Both the position numbers and the translations under genes were made by a program. The notes beneath the pieces are model-generated. The model was not told the DNA's origin and did no database searches. It was given only the letters and a program-made list of their open reading frames with translations. From an uncultured Eubacteriales bacterium (GTDB lineage Bacteria; Bacillota; Clostridia; Oscillospirales; Oscillospiraceae), in the NCBI GenBank assembly GCA_900550705.1, contig URTG01000073.1, positions 1 to 8,487 on the forward strand: a stretch of 8,487 nt of DNA. The letters run 5' to 3'. Of this stretch, positions 1-5,250 are shown piece by piece. The first letter of the stretch is position 1. Every line of letters begins with the position of its first letter.

Positions 1-631
1 TGGAGCCGGGGGCGGCCTTCTCGGTGACCCGCCGGGTGATCTCCTGGGCGGGGAGGTCCTTCCAGTCCAGGCTGTCCACATCCCACTGGATGGGCTCCAT
101 GCCCAGACTGCGGACGGCGGCGATGGACCGGTCGTCATAGTCGCCGTAGGGCAGGCGGACCAGGGTGGGGCGGACGCCGGTGATGGCCTCGATCTTGTCG
201 TTGCAGGCGTTGAGGTCGGCGGTGATCTCCTCGGGGGAGAGCTGGGGGTAGTGGGCGTGGGTGTTGGAGTGGTTCATCACCTCATGTCCCGCGTCGTGCA
301 GGGCCTTCACCGACTCCGGGTATTTGTCCGCCCACTGGCCCACCACGAAGAAGGTGGCCTTCACCCGGCAGCGGTCCAGGATGTCGATAAGGGCCTGGGT
401 ATCCTCATTGCCCCAGGCGGCGTCGAAGCTGATGGACAGCAGCTTCTGGTCCCGCCGGACGCAGTAGATGGGCAGCTGACGCACAGAGGCCGAGGCCCCC
501 ACCGCCGCCGGCACATGGACTGCGGCGAACATGGCTGCGGCCGCCAGCATCACGGCGCACACCGTCAGCGTCCGGCGGCGCAGCACCACAAAGCGCGGCC
601 GCCCCGGGGCAGGTCTCCACGGAAACAACAT
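1..631 (-). CDS. Polysaccharide deacetylase, PdaB-like (C-terminus cut by window edge)
   Basis: Secreted or membrane-anchored NodB-fold carbohydrate esterase (CE4), expected to remove acetyl groups from cell-wall or cortex glycan. The first 210 residues are visible. The start is ATG at 631 with AGGAGGG (645-639) 7 nt upstream. An arginine-rich N-terminus (to about residue 20) precedes a hydrophobic segment (about 22-45), i.e. a signal anchor. NodB motifs follow: motif 1 SFDAAWGNEDT (68-78, putative catalytic base D70), motif 2 HSNTHAH with metal ligands H121 and H125, motif 3 RLPYGDYD (159-166) and motif 4 VDSLDW (185-190). The WG after motif 1 and the short membrane-anchored form resemble the sporulation protein PdaB. 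Unlike the canonical TFDDG, the second Asp is replaced by Ala71. The missing C-terminus should carry the last His-containing motif. The family is certain; the sporulation role is inferred. The gene stands alone here, with MITE and hairpin DNA upstream. Confidence 0.94.
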   Translation of the reverse strand, partial: MLFPWRPAPGRPRFVVLRRRTLTVCAVMLAAAAMFAAVHVPAAVGASASVRQLPIYCVRRDQKLLSISFDAAWGNEDTQALIDILDRCRVKATFFVVGQWADKYPESVKALHDAGHEVMNHSNTHAHYPQLSPEEITADLNACNDKIEAITGVRPTLVRLPYGDYDDRSIAAVRSLGMEPIQWDVDSLDWKDLPAQEITRRVTEKAAPGS

Positions 632-674
632 AGGCGATCCCTCCTGATTTTTTTGCCATTCTATGCGGAAACCG

Positions 675-717
675 ATAACATCATGCCCACCCGCGAAGCG
701 GGTGGGCATGATGTTAT
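675..717. repeat. Long perfect inverted repeat (20-bp stem, 3-nt loop)
   Basis: Bases 675-694 are the exact reverse complement of 698-717, with GAA (695-697) between them. No T-run follows on either strand: AAAAA follows on the plus strand and CGGTTTCC on the minus strand. It is therefore not a standard intrinsic terminator. It lies 43 bp upstream of the deacetylase start codon, so it could sit in that gene's promoter or 5' leader, or be a mobile palindromic repeat. The function is not known. Confidence 0.9.
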
Positions 718-722
718 AAAAA

Positions 723-861
723 GGGGCTGTCTCAAAATAGCATTTTTCAAAAATCAGTCCAACAAAAAGTCGTGAAAATCCGATGAAAGCTGGATTTTCG
801 CGACTTTTTCTAACGTTTGTCGGGGACTATTATCTTACAGTTCGCATTTTGAGACAGCCCC
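723..861. mobile_element. MITE-like non-coding element with 16-bp terminal inverted repeats
   Basis: The left end GGGGCTGTCTCAAAAT (723-738) is the exact reverse complement of 846-861. Between them, 764-781 pairs with 792-809 (18 bp with one mismatch, 10-nt loop), so the 139-bp element folds into a nested hairpin. It contains no credible reading frame and is more AT-rich than its neighbours. Ends of the type GGGGCTGTCTCAAAA resemble those of insertion-sequence-derived MITEs, but I cannot name the parent IS. No target-site duplication is visible: the left flank is ATAAAAA and the right flank GGATGAG. The internal stem ends in CTTTTT on the plus strand and could also stop transcription. Confidence 0.8.
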
Positions 862-941
862 GGATGAGGGTAACTCTCGACAAGGAGCAAAGCACCAAAG
901 TGCTAAAGAACTCCTAACTCCTCCCTCCTAACTCCACACTC
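862..941. repeat. 3'-end composite repeat: 47-nt module plus AACTCCT heptads (copy after sfsA)
   Basis: 862-908 is a 47-nt block starting GGATGAGGG and containing CAAGGAGCAAAG. It is followed by in-register 7-mers: AACTCCT (909), AACTCCT (916), CCCTCCT (923), AACTCCA (930) and a partial CACTC (937-941). The same order and spacing occur after recG at 2905-2986. The block lies just beyond the sfsA stop and directly abuts the right end of the MITE-like element. The arm AGCAC/GTGCT around CAAA (892-905) can form a small hairpin. Confidence 0.75.
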
Positions 942-959
942 AAAAAACAGCCCCCTGTC
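942..959 (-). terminator. Weak candidate terminator after sfsA
   Basis: On the minus strand, a short ACAG-GGGG-CTGT hairpin (958-947) is followed by a run of T residues (946-942), starting a few bases after the sfsA stop codon. The stem is only 4 bp. A longer alternative pairs GCCTCC near the end of sfsA with GGGGGC across a 13-nt loop. The position and T-run fit a terminator; the stem strength does not argue strongly for it. Confidence 0.35.
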
Positions 960-962
960 TTC

Positions 963-1664
963 TCAGGCGGAGGCCGTTTTCACCGGGATGTAACGGTCCG
1001 CCGTCAGACTGCCCGGGGTGACCCGGCAGGCGAGGGCGAGAAGGTCCACCCCGGCGGCCTGGGCGGCGCGGAGGGCCTGGCCGAAGGCCGGGTGGGTGCG
1101 CTCGTTGGGTTCCACCCACCTCATGCCCTCCATCTGGACCACGAAGCACAGCGCGGCCTCGTAGCCCGCCCGGCGGGCGGCGATAAGCTCCTCCAGGTGC
1201 TTCACGCCCCGGAGGGTGGGCGCGTCGGGAAAGCGGGCCACGCCGTCCTCCTCCAGAGTGACCCCCTTCACCTCCACAAAGCCCCGGCGGGGGCCGGCCT
1301 CCCAGTAGAAGTCGAAGCGGGAGGCCCCGAACATCGTCTCCGGCCGGAGCAGGGTCAGGTCGGGGCGGAAGCCCCCGGTTTCCGCCCACTCGGCAAAGAC
1401 CCGGTTGGGGGCCTGGGCGTCCATGTTAACCAGGAGCGGTCCGGCGGGGGTGGTCTTCTCCACGGCAATCAGGTCGAATCTGGTCTTCCGGGCGGGGTTG
1501 TCGCTCTCCTCCAGCCACACGGGGCAGCCGGGGACCAGCAGCTCCCGGCACCGGCCGGTGTTTTTTACATGGACCACCACCGGCTCCCCATCCAGCGCCA
1601 CATGGGCGATAAAGCGGTTGGGGCGGTCTAAAAACTGCCCCCCGCGCAGATGCGGATAGTTCAC
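963..1664 (-). CDS. sfsA: SfsA family DNA-binding/nuclease-like protein
   Basis: Homologue of 'sugar fermentation stimulation protein A', 233 residues, the usual length. The start is GTG at 1664, supported by AAAGGAGG (1679-1672) 7 nt upstream. Family marks are NTGRCRELL (35-43) in the N-terminal OB-like half, then SRFDFYW (115-121), FVEVKGVTL (129-137), FPDAPT (145-150) and RGVKHL (152-157) in the C-terminal half. D118, E131 and K133 are spaced as a PD-(D/E)xK nuclease-type site, which is established for the SfsA C-terminal domain. The E. coli protein was first linked to maltose metabolism and binds DNA; the true cellular role is unsettled, so none is asserted here. It is a cytosolic protein with no signal peptide. 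It lies 40 bp downstream of the C_GCAxxG gene on the same strand, so co-transcription is possible. Confidence 0.97.
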   Translation of the reverse strand: MNYPHLRGGQFLDRPNRFIAHVALDGEPVVVHVKNTGRCRELLVPGCPVWLEESDNPARKTRFDLIAVEKTTPAGPLLVNMDAQAPNRVFAEWAETGGFRPDLTLLRPETMFGASRFDFYWEAGPRRGFVEVKGVTLEEDGVARFPDAPTLRGVKHLEELIAARRAGYEAALCFVVQMEGMRWVEPNERTHPAFGQALRAAQAAGVDLLALACRVTPGSLTADRYIPVKTASA

Positions 1665-1704
1665 TCCCGCGCCTCCTTTCCGGGCACCGCTGCGTCCTGG
1701 GGGC

Positions 1705-2094
1705 TTATTCGTTCTCCCCCACCAGATGCCGCAGGGCCTCTACCATCTCGAAGACCAGGCCGTCGCAGTGGTCCTTTCTCTGCTCCCCCCGGTCGTGCGA
1801 CGCCTTGAGCAGGGCGGCGCAGTTGGTGTCTCCGTGGGTCTGGCGGAACTGGCGCAGCAGGGCGGTGGCCTCCGCCTCGCCGTAGCCCAGGCCGCCCAGC
1901 ACCATCAGCGCGCCGGTCAGCGCCCCGCAGGTGGCCCCCATCCGCATTCCCGCGCCGAAGTTGGCCCCCAGGGCGTTGGCCTGGATGTCGTCAATGCCCA
2001 GCTCCTCGGCAAAGGGGATGAGTACCGACTGGCAGCAGTTGTAGTGTACCGTCGTGTCCGCCCGGAGGGCCCGGGCCAGTTCCATGTGATTCAT
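1705..2094 (-). CDS. C_GCAxxG_C_C family (redox-active cysteine) protein
   Basis: Small cytosolic protein of 129 residues belonging to the C_GCAxxG_C_C family, annotated as putatively redox-active and often near transport or metal genes. The visible signature is C20 (NCCQSV), the core GATCGALTG (53-61, C56), C92 (NCAALL) and C110 (HCDGLV), i.e. the four conserved cysteines in order, within a glycine/alanine-rich helical protein. C21 makes an additional adjacent-cysteine pair. I chose ATG at 2094 because GGGAGGA (2107-2101) lies 6 nt upstream; reading further upstream would start at a TTG and translate the ribosome binding site itself. The partner and reaction are unknown. The neighbours (sfsA, a GNAT enzyme) give no clear functional hint. 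A strong hairpin precedes it. Confidence 0.93.
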   Translation of the reverse strand: MNHMELARALRADTTVHYNCCQSVLIPFAEELGIDDIQANALGANFGAGMRMGATCGALTGALMVLGGLGYGEAEATALLRQFRQTHGDTNCAALLKASHDRGEQRKDHCDGLVFEMVEALRHLVGENE

Positions 2095-2128
2095 TGCGTT
2101 TCCTCCCAAATTCTCTCTCTGCTTTGCG

Positions 2129-2155
2129 TATTCCGCCCCCGCAGGGGGCGGAATA
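2129..2155. repeat. 12-bp GC-rich hairpin between the acetyltransferase and C_GCAxxG genes
   Basis: TATTCCGCCCCC (2129-2140) pairs perfectly with 2144-2155 around a GCA loop. In the minus-strand direction of both flanking genes it is followed by ACGCAAAG, not a T-run. In the plus direction TTTTA follows, but no plus-strand gene precedes it. It may end the acetyltransferase transcript inefficiently, act in the leader of the next gene, or belong to the local hairpin repeat family, whose other members also have a C5/G5 core and a 3-nt loop. Confidence 0.7.
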
Positions 2156-2170
2156 TTTTACAATGGATTT

Positions 2171-2623
2171 TTATTTCACCTTATCAATGACCATCTGGTC
2201 ATAGCGCAGGTACTGGTAGCCGCTCTTTTCGTACAGGTGGGCGGCGCTCTCGTTCACCTGGGTCACCTCCAGGCGGAAGCGGCGGGCGGAGGGGTACTGA
2301 TTTTCAATCCAGGCCATGATTTCCGAGCCGAAGCCCTGGTGCCGGAACTCCGGCTTCAGGTACAGCTCCTCCAAAAAGACGCAGCGGCCCCCCACCTCGG
2401 CGGAGTAGCACTGGGTGATGTAGATATACCCCACCACCTCCTCGCCGGACTGGACCAGGACCCCCCGCAGCAGCGGCTCGGCGTGGTCCGCGGCCGCCAG
2501 GAAGGACCGCTCCAGAATCTCCTGCTCCACCGGGTGGTCCACCGCGTCGGAGCAGTAAAAGTCCTGCACCATGGGAATCACCAGGTCGTGGTCCTGCAAA
2601 ACGATGTCGCGAAAGGTAAGCAT
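2171..2623 (-). CDS. GNAT family N-acetyltransferase
   Basis: Cytosolic Gcn5-related acetyltransferase of 150 residues, transferring acetyl from acetyl-CoA to an amine of unknown identity. Motif A is clear: LEELYLKPEFRHQGFGSE (84-101), with the pyrophosphate-binding loop R94-x-x-G97-x-G99. Preceding it are strands VVGYIYITQC (63-72), and following it the helix MAWIENQYP and strand FRLEVTQVNESAAHLYEKSGY (116-136), the usual motif B, in which NxxAxxLYxKxGF-like wording is typical. The start is ATG at 2623 with AGGAGA (2636-2631) 7 nt upstream; an in-frame start 54 bases earlier would have no comparable site. Substrate cannot be read from sequence. A repeat-rich gap of 358 bp separates it from recG, so it probably has its own promoter, although I could not find a convincing one. 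Confidence 0.94.
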   Translation of the reverse strand: MLTFRDIVLQDHDLVIPMVQDFYCSDAVDHPVEQEILERSFLAAADHAEPLLRGVLVQSGEEVVGYIYITQCYSAEVGGRCVFLEELYLKPEFRHQGFGSEIMAWIENQYPSARRFRLEVTQVNESAAHLYEKSGYQYLRYDQMVIDKVK

Positions 2624-2664
2624 AGTAATGTCTCCTAATAGCATAAATTTTTGTGGTTTAAGGC

Positions 2665-2802
2665 TCTTTTGACGCAAGGGCTCATAACCCTTTGCTCCCC
2701 CTCATCCGTCACGGCTGCGCCGTGCCACCTTCTCCCTACCCCTTTTGTCGCTACGCGACATTTCCCCCTGATAGGGGGAATCGACCCCAAAGGGTGGAAG
2801 GC
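2665..2802 (-). repeat. Multi-hairpin intergenic repeat, copy B
   Basis: Read on the minus strand from 2802, this matches the plus-strand copy at 8172-8307 along its whole length. The first 79 positions differ at only five bases by hand count. Order of parts: TTCCCCC/GGGGGAA hairpin; TGTCGC-GTA-GCGACA hairpin (2761-2747 region); linker AAAAGGGGTAGGGAGAAGG; CACGGC-GCA-GCCGTG hairpin (2724-2710); GGATGAGGG; then AAGGG/CCCTT arms. It lies upstream of the acetyltransferase gene and contains no gene. Confidence 0.85.
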
Positions 2803-2873
2803 TTAGTCATGGCCTTCCCTCTGATAGGGGGAATCGACCCCAAAGGGTGGAAGGCTTTGCCTTAGCCTTCCCC
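2768..2873. repeat. 53-bp tandem duplication within the recG-GNAT gap
   Basis: 2768-2804 and 2821-2857 are an identical 37-bp stretch starting CTGATAGGGGGAATCG, offset by exactly 53 bp; similarity continues on both sides (TTCCC before, GCCTTC after). Each unit contains a GAAGGC/GCCTTC arm pair with a different loop. The first unit overlaps the head of multi-hairpin repeat copy B, so the duplication appears to have copied part of that repeat. Confidence 0.85.
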
Positions 2874-2904
2874 CTTCCAGGGGGAAGGTGCCCCCGAAGG
2901 GGGC
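2866..2904. repeat. Twin-hairpin repeat ahead of GGATGAGGG (copy C)
   Basis: CCTTCCCCC (2866-2874) pairs with 2880-2888 around TTCCA, directly followed by GCCCCC-GAA-GGGGGC (2890-2904) and then GGATGAGGG. It has the same layout as copies A and B (C5/G5 hairpin, second hairpin, GGATGAGGG) but lacks the TGTCGC hairpin and the linker, so it looks like a short relative in the opposite orientation to copy B. Confidence 0.75.
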
Positions 2905-2986
2905 GGATGAGGGTGTCCCCCGTACAAGGAGCAGAGGCCCAAGGTCTAACTAACTCCTCACTCCTAACTCCTCACTCCTCACTAAT
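2905..2986. repeat. 3'-end composite repeat: 47-nt module plus heptads (copy after recG)
   Basis: 2905-2951 is a 47-nt block beginning GGATGAGGG and containing CAAGGAGC. Heptads follow: AACTCCT (2952), CACTCCT (2959), AACTCCT (2966), CACTCCT (2973) and a diverged CACTAAT (2980-2986). The last unit overlaps the recG stop codon (2984-2982). It aligns without gaps to 862-908 (31 of 47 positions identical by hand) and has the same order as the copy after sfsA. Confidence 0.8.
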
Positions 2987-5084
2987 TAAAAATGTCCGGC
3001 GTATCCGCGAACATCTCCCGCACCCTGCGGAGCACCGCCCGGTGGTCGGGCTGGGTAAGCTCCGGGTCGGCGGAGAGGAGGCGGGCGGCGGCGTCCTGGG
3101 CCTGATGGAGAAGGCGGACGTCGCCGGCCAGGTCGGCCAGCTTCATCTGGGGCAGGCCGTGCTGGCGGCTGCCGAAGAAGTCGCCGGGGCCGCGGACCTT
3201 CAGGTCCTCCTCGGCAATGCGGAAGCCGTCGGTGGTGGAGGCCAGGGTGCGGAGGCGGAGCATGGCATCCCGGCTGCGGGTGTCGGTCATCAGAACGCAG
3301 TAGGACTGGTGCTCTCCCCGGCCCACCCGGCCCCGGAGCTGGTGCAGCTGGCTGAGACCGAAGCGGTCGGCGTTCTCAATGATGATGAGGGTGGCGTTGG
3401 GCACGTCCACCCCCACCTCCACCACGGTGGTGGCCACCAGGACCTGGATGTCCCCGGCGGCGAAGGCGGCCATCACCGCCTCCTTCTCCCTGGGGCGGAG
3501 CTTGCCGTGGAGAATGCCCAGCTTCAGGTCGGGGAAGACGTGGTCCGCCAGCTCCTTGGCATAGGGCTTCACCGCCTTCATGGGGGGCTGGGGCGGGCCG
3601 CGGAACAGGGTCTCCTCCTGGTCCAGCTGGGTCTCGCTCTCCTCCACGGCGGGACAGATGAGATAGACCTGCCGCCCCTGGGCCACCTGCTTGCGGACGA
3701 ACTGATACATCCGCCGGCGCTTGTCCTCCCGGATTACATAGGTCTCGATGGGTGTCCGCCCGGGGGGCAGCTGGTCGATGATGGACACGTCCAAATCGCC
3801 GTATAGAATCAGCGCCAGCGTCCGGGGGATGGGGGTGGCGGACATGACCAGCACATGGGGCGGAGCGGTCCCGCCGCCCTTGGCCGCCAGGGCGGCCCTC
3901 TGGGCCACGCCGAAGCGGTGCTGCTCGTCGGCCACCATCAGGGCCAGGTCGTGAAAGACCACCCCGTCGGAGAGGAGGGCGTGGGTGCCGATGAGAAAGT
4001 CCAGCTCCCCCCGGGCCAGCTGCTGCCGGACCTTCTTCTTCTCCCCGGGGGTGAGGGCGCCGGTGAGTAGGCCCACCCGCACCCCCGCCGGGGCCAGCAG
4101 GGCGGACAGAGAGCGATAGTGCTGCTCGGCCAGCACCTCGGTGGGGGCCATCATGGCGGTCTGCGCCCCCGCCCGGGCGGTGAGAAAGGCGGCGTAGGCC
4201 GCCACGGCGGTCTTGCCGGAGCCCACGTCCCCCTGGACCAGGCGGTTCATGGGCCGGTCCCCGGCCAGGTCCCGGGCTACCTCCTCCATCACCCGGCGCT
4301 GGGCATCTGTGGGTTCAAAGGGCAGCAGCGCCCGGAACTCCGGCCAGGGGCGGGTGGGGATGGGCCGCCCGGGGCCGGTCTGGGAGCGGCGGCGCTTTAA
4401 GAGACTCAGGCCCACGGACAGGTAGAACAGCTCCTCAAAGCTCAGCCGCCGCCGGGCCAGGTCCAGGGCCTCCTCGTCGGCGGGGAAGTGGATGTTTTGC
4501 AGGGCAAACTCCAGGGCGGCCAGCCCCTCCGCCTGGCGGACGGACGGGGGCAGAGATTCCTCCCGCTGCCCGGCACAGGGCAGGGCCTGGCGGACGAGGG
4601 TGGCCATCATATAGTTGGAAATGCCCGCCGTCAGCGGGTAGACGGGCATGATGCAGCCCGTCACCCCGTTCCGGCCCAGAGGCTCGAAGATGGGGTTGGT
4701 CATGGTCCGGCGGCGGCCCTGCTCCTCCACCGTGCCGTAGAAGACATACTTCTCTCCCGCCCGCAGGGCCCGCTCCACATAGCTCTGGTTGAAGAAGGTG
4801 ATGTGCAGCGCCCCCGACTGGTCCACCGCCCGGAGCTGCACCAGGTCCAGCCCCTTGCGGACGCGAGACCGCCTTGGGTGCTCCGCCGCCATGGCGCAGA
4901 CGCACACCTTCATTCCCAGGGGGGCGGTGCGGATGGCGTAGAGCTGCCGGCGGTCCTCATAGTCCCGGGGGTAGTGGCCCAGCAGGTCGGCGGCCCGGCG
5001 CAGGCCCAGCTTCTCCAGCTTCTTGGCCCGGGCCTCCCCCACACCGGGGAGGTCCACCACAGGGGTATCCAGCTGCACAGGCAT
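2982..5084 (-). CDS. recG: ATP-dependent DNA helicase RecG
   Basis: Superfamily 2 branched-DNA translocase that reverses stalled forks and migrates Holliday junctions; cytosolic. It has 700 residues, close to the usual 680-700. N-terminal helix-hairpin-helix-like LPGVGEARAKKLEKLG (12-27) leads into the OB-fold wedge domain (to about 160). The helicase core shows Walker A QGDVGSGKT (284-292), APTEVLAEQH (313-322), DEQH box (386-389), SATPIPRT (415-422), motif V TTVVEVGVDVPN (552-563) and motif VI HQLRGRVGRG (581-590). RGPGDFFGSRQ (631-641) is the RecG C-terminal signature. I chose ATG at 5084: AAAGGAGG (5100-5093) is 8 nt upstream and a consensus promoter ends at 5116, so the longer in-frame extension to 5144 would read through the promoter. 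The gene is intact and diverges from the hydroxyacid dehydrogenase. Confidence 0.98.
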   Translation of the reverse strand: MPVQLDTPVVDLPGVGEARAKKLEKLGLRRAADLLGHYPRDYEDRRQLYAIRTAPLGMKVCVCAMAAEHPRRSRVRKGLDLVQLRAVDQSGALHITFFNQSYVERALRAGEKYVFYGTVEEQGRRRTMTNPIFEPLGRNGVTGCIMPVYPLTAGISNYMMATLVRQALPCAGQREESLPPSVRQAEGLAALEFALQNIHFPADEEALDLARRRLSFEELFYLSVGLSLLKRRRSQTGPGRPIPTRPWPEFRALLPFEPTDAQRRVMEEVARDLAGDRPMNRLVQGDVGSGKTAVAAYAAFLTARAGAQTAMMAPTEVLAEQHYRSLSALLAPAGVRVGLLTGALTPGEKKKVRQQLARGELDFLIGTHALLSDGVVFHDLALMVADEQHRFGVAQRAALAAKGGGTAPPHVLVMSATPIPRTLALILYGDLDVSIIDQLPPGRTPIETYVIREDKRRRMYQFVRKQVAQGRQVYLICPAVEESETQLDQEETLFRGPPQPPMKAVKPYAKELADHVFPDLKLGILHGKLRPREKEAVMAAFAAGDIQVLVATTVVEVGVDVPNATLIIIENADRFGLSQLHQLRGRVGRGEHQSYCVLMTDTRSRDAMLRLRTLASTTDGFRIAEEDLKVRGPGDFFGSRQHGLPQMKLADLAGDVRLLHQAQDAAARLLSADPELTQPDHRAVLRRVREMFADTPDIFN

Positions 5085-5115
5085 GGGGGCAACCTCCTTT
5101 CTCAGATAACGTCTT

Positions 5116-5144
5116 ATTGTATCATATGTTTTCCTTCCCGTCAA
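5116..5144 (-). promoter_or_regulatory. Sigma-A-type promoter for recG
   Basis: On the minus strand, the -35 element TTGACG (5144-5139) and -10 element TACAAT (5121-5116) are separated by 17 bp. Transcription should begin near 5109, giving a leader of about 25 nt before ATG at 5084. Five of six bases match consensus in each box. Confidence 0.85.
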
Positions 5145-5149
5145 AAAGC

Positions 5150-5178
5150 TTGTAAATGGTCGGCTGAACCGGTATAAT
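5150..5178 (+). promoter_or_regulatory. Sigma-A-type promoter for the hydroxyacid dehydrogenase
   Basis: The -35 TTGTAA (5150-5155) and a perfect -10 TATAAT (5173-5178) are 17 bp apart, about 70 bp upstream of the start codon. Its -35 box lies only 5 bp from the -35 box of the divergent recG promoter, so two polymerases would compete for adjoining sites. A TCCCTG/CAGGGA arm pair (5206-5223) in the leader can form a small hairpin upstream of the ribosome binding site. Confidence 0.82.
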
Positions 5179-5250
5179 TGGAATATCTATTTTTATTGTT
5201 CCAGCTCCCTGTGGAAGCAGGGAAATGGACGCAAACAGGAGGTCGTTTGG

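Noticed and set aside
405..659. Alternative 84-codon minus-strand frame at the deacetylase start, beginning MAKKSGG
   Set aside because: It lacks a proper ribosome binding site and is out of frame with the NodB motifs, which read from ATG at 631 behind AGGAGGG.
2621..2677. Possible 18-residue N-terminal extension of the acetyltransferase
   Set aside because: The ribosome binding site AGGAGA sits directly before the ATG at 2623, and the extension would encode no part of the GNAT fold.
2665..2986. CRISPR array in the repeat-rich recG-GNAT gap
   Set aside because: Repeats are hairpins, heptads and one tandem duplication; there are no regularly spaced direct repeats with unique spacers and no cas genes.
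2847..3806. 319-codon open frame on the plus strand opposite recG
   Set aside because: It begins in hairpin repeats and is antisense to the conserved RecG C-terminus; the composition is that of a shadow frame.
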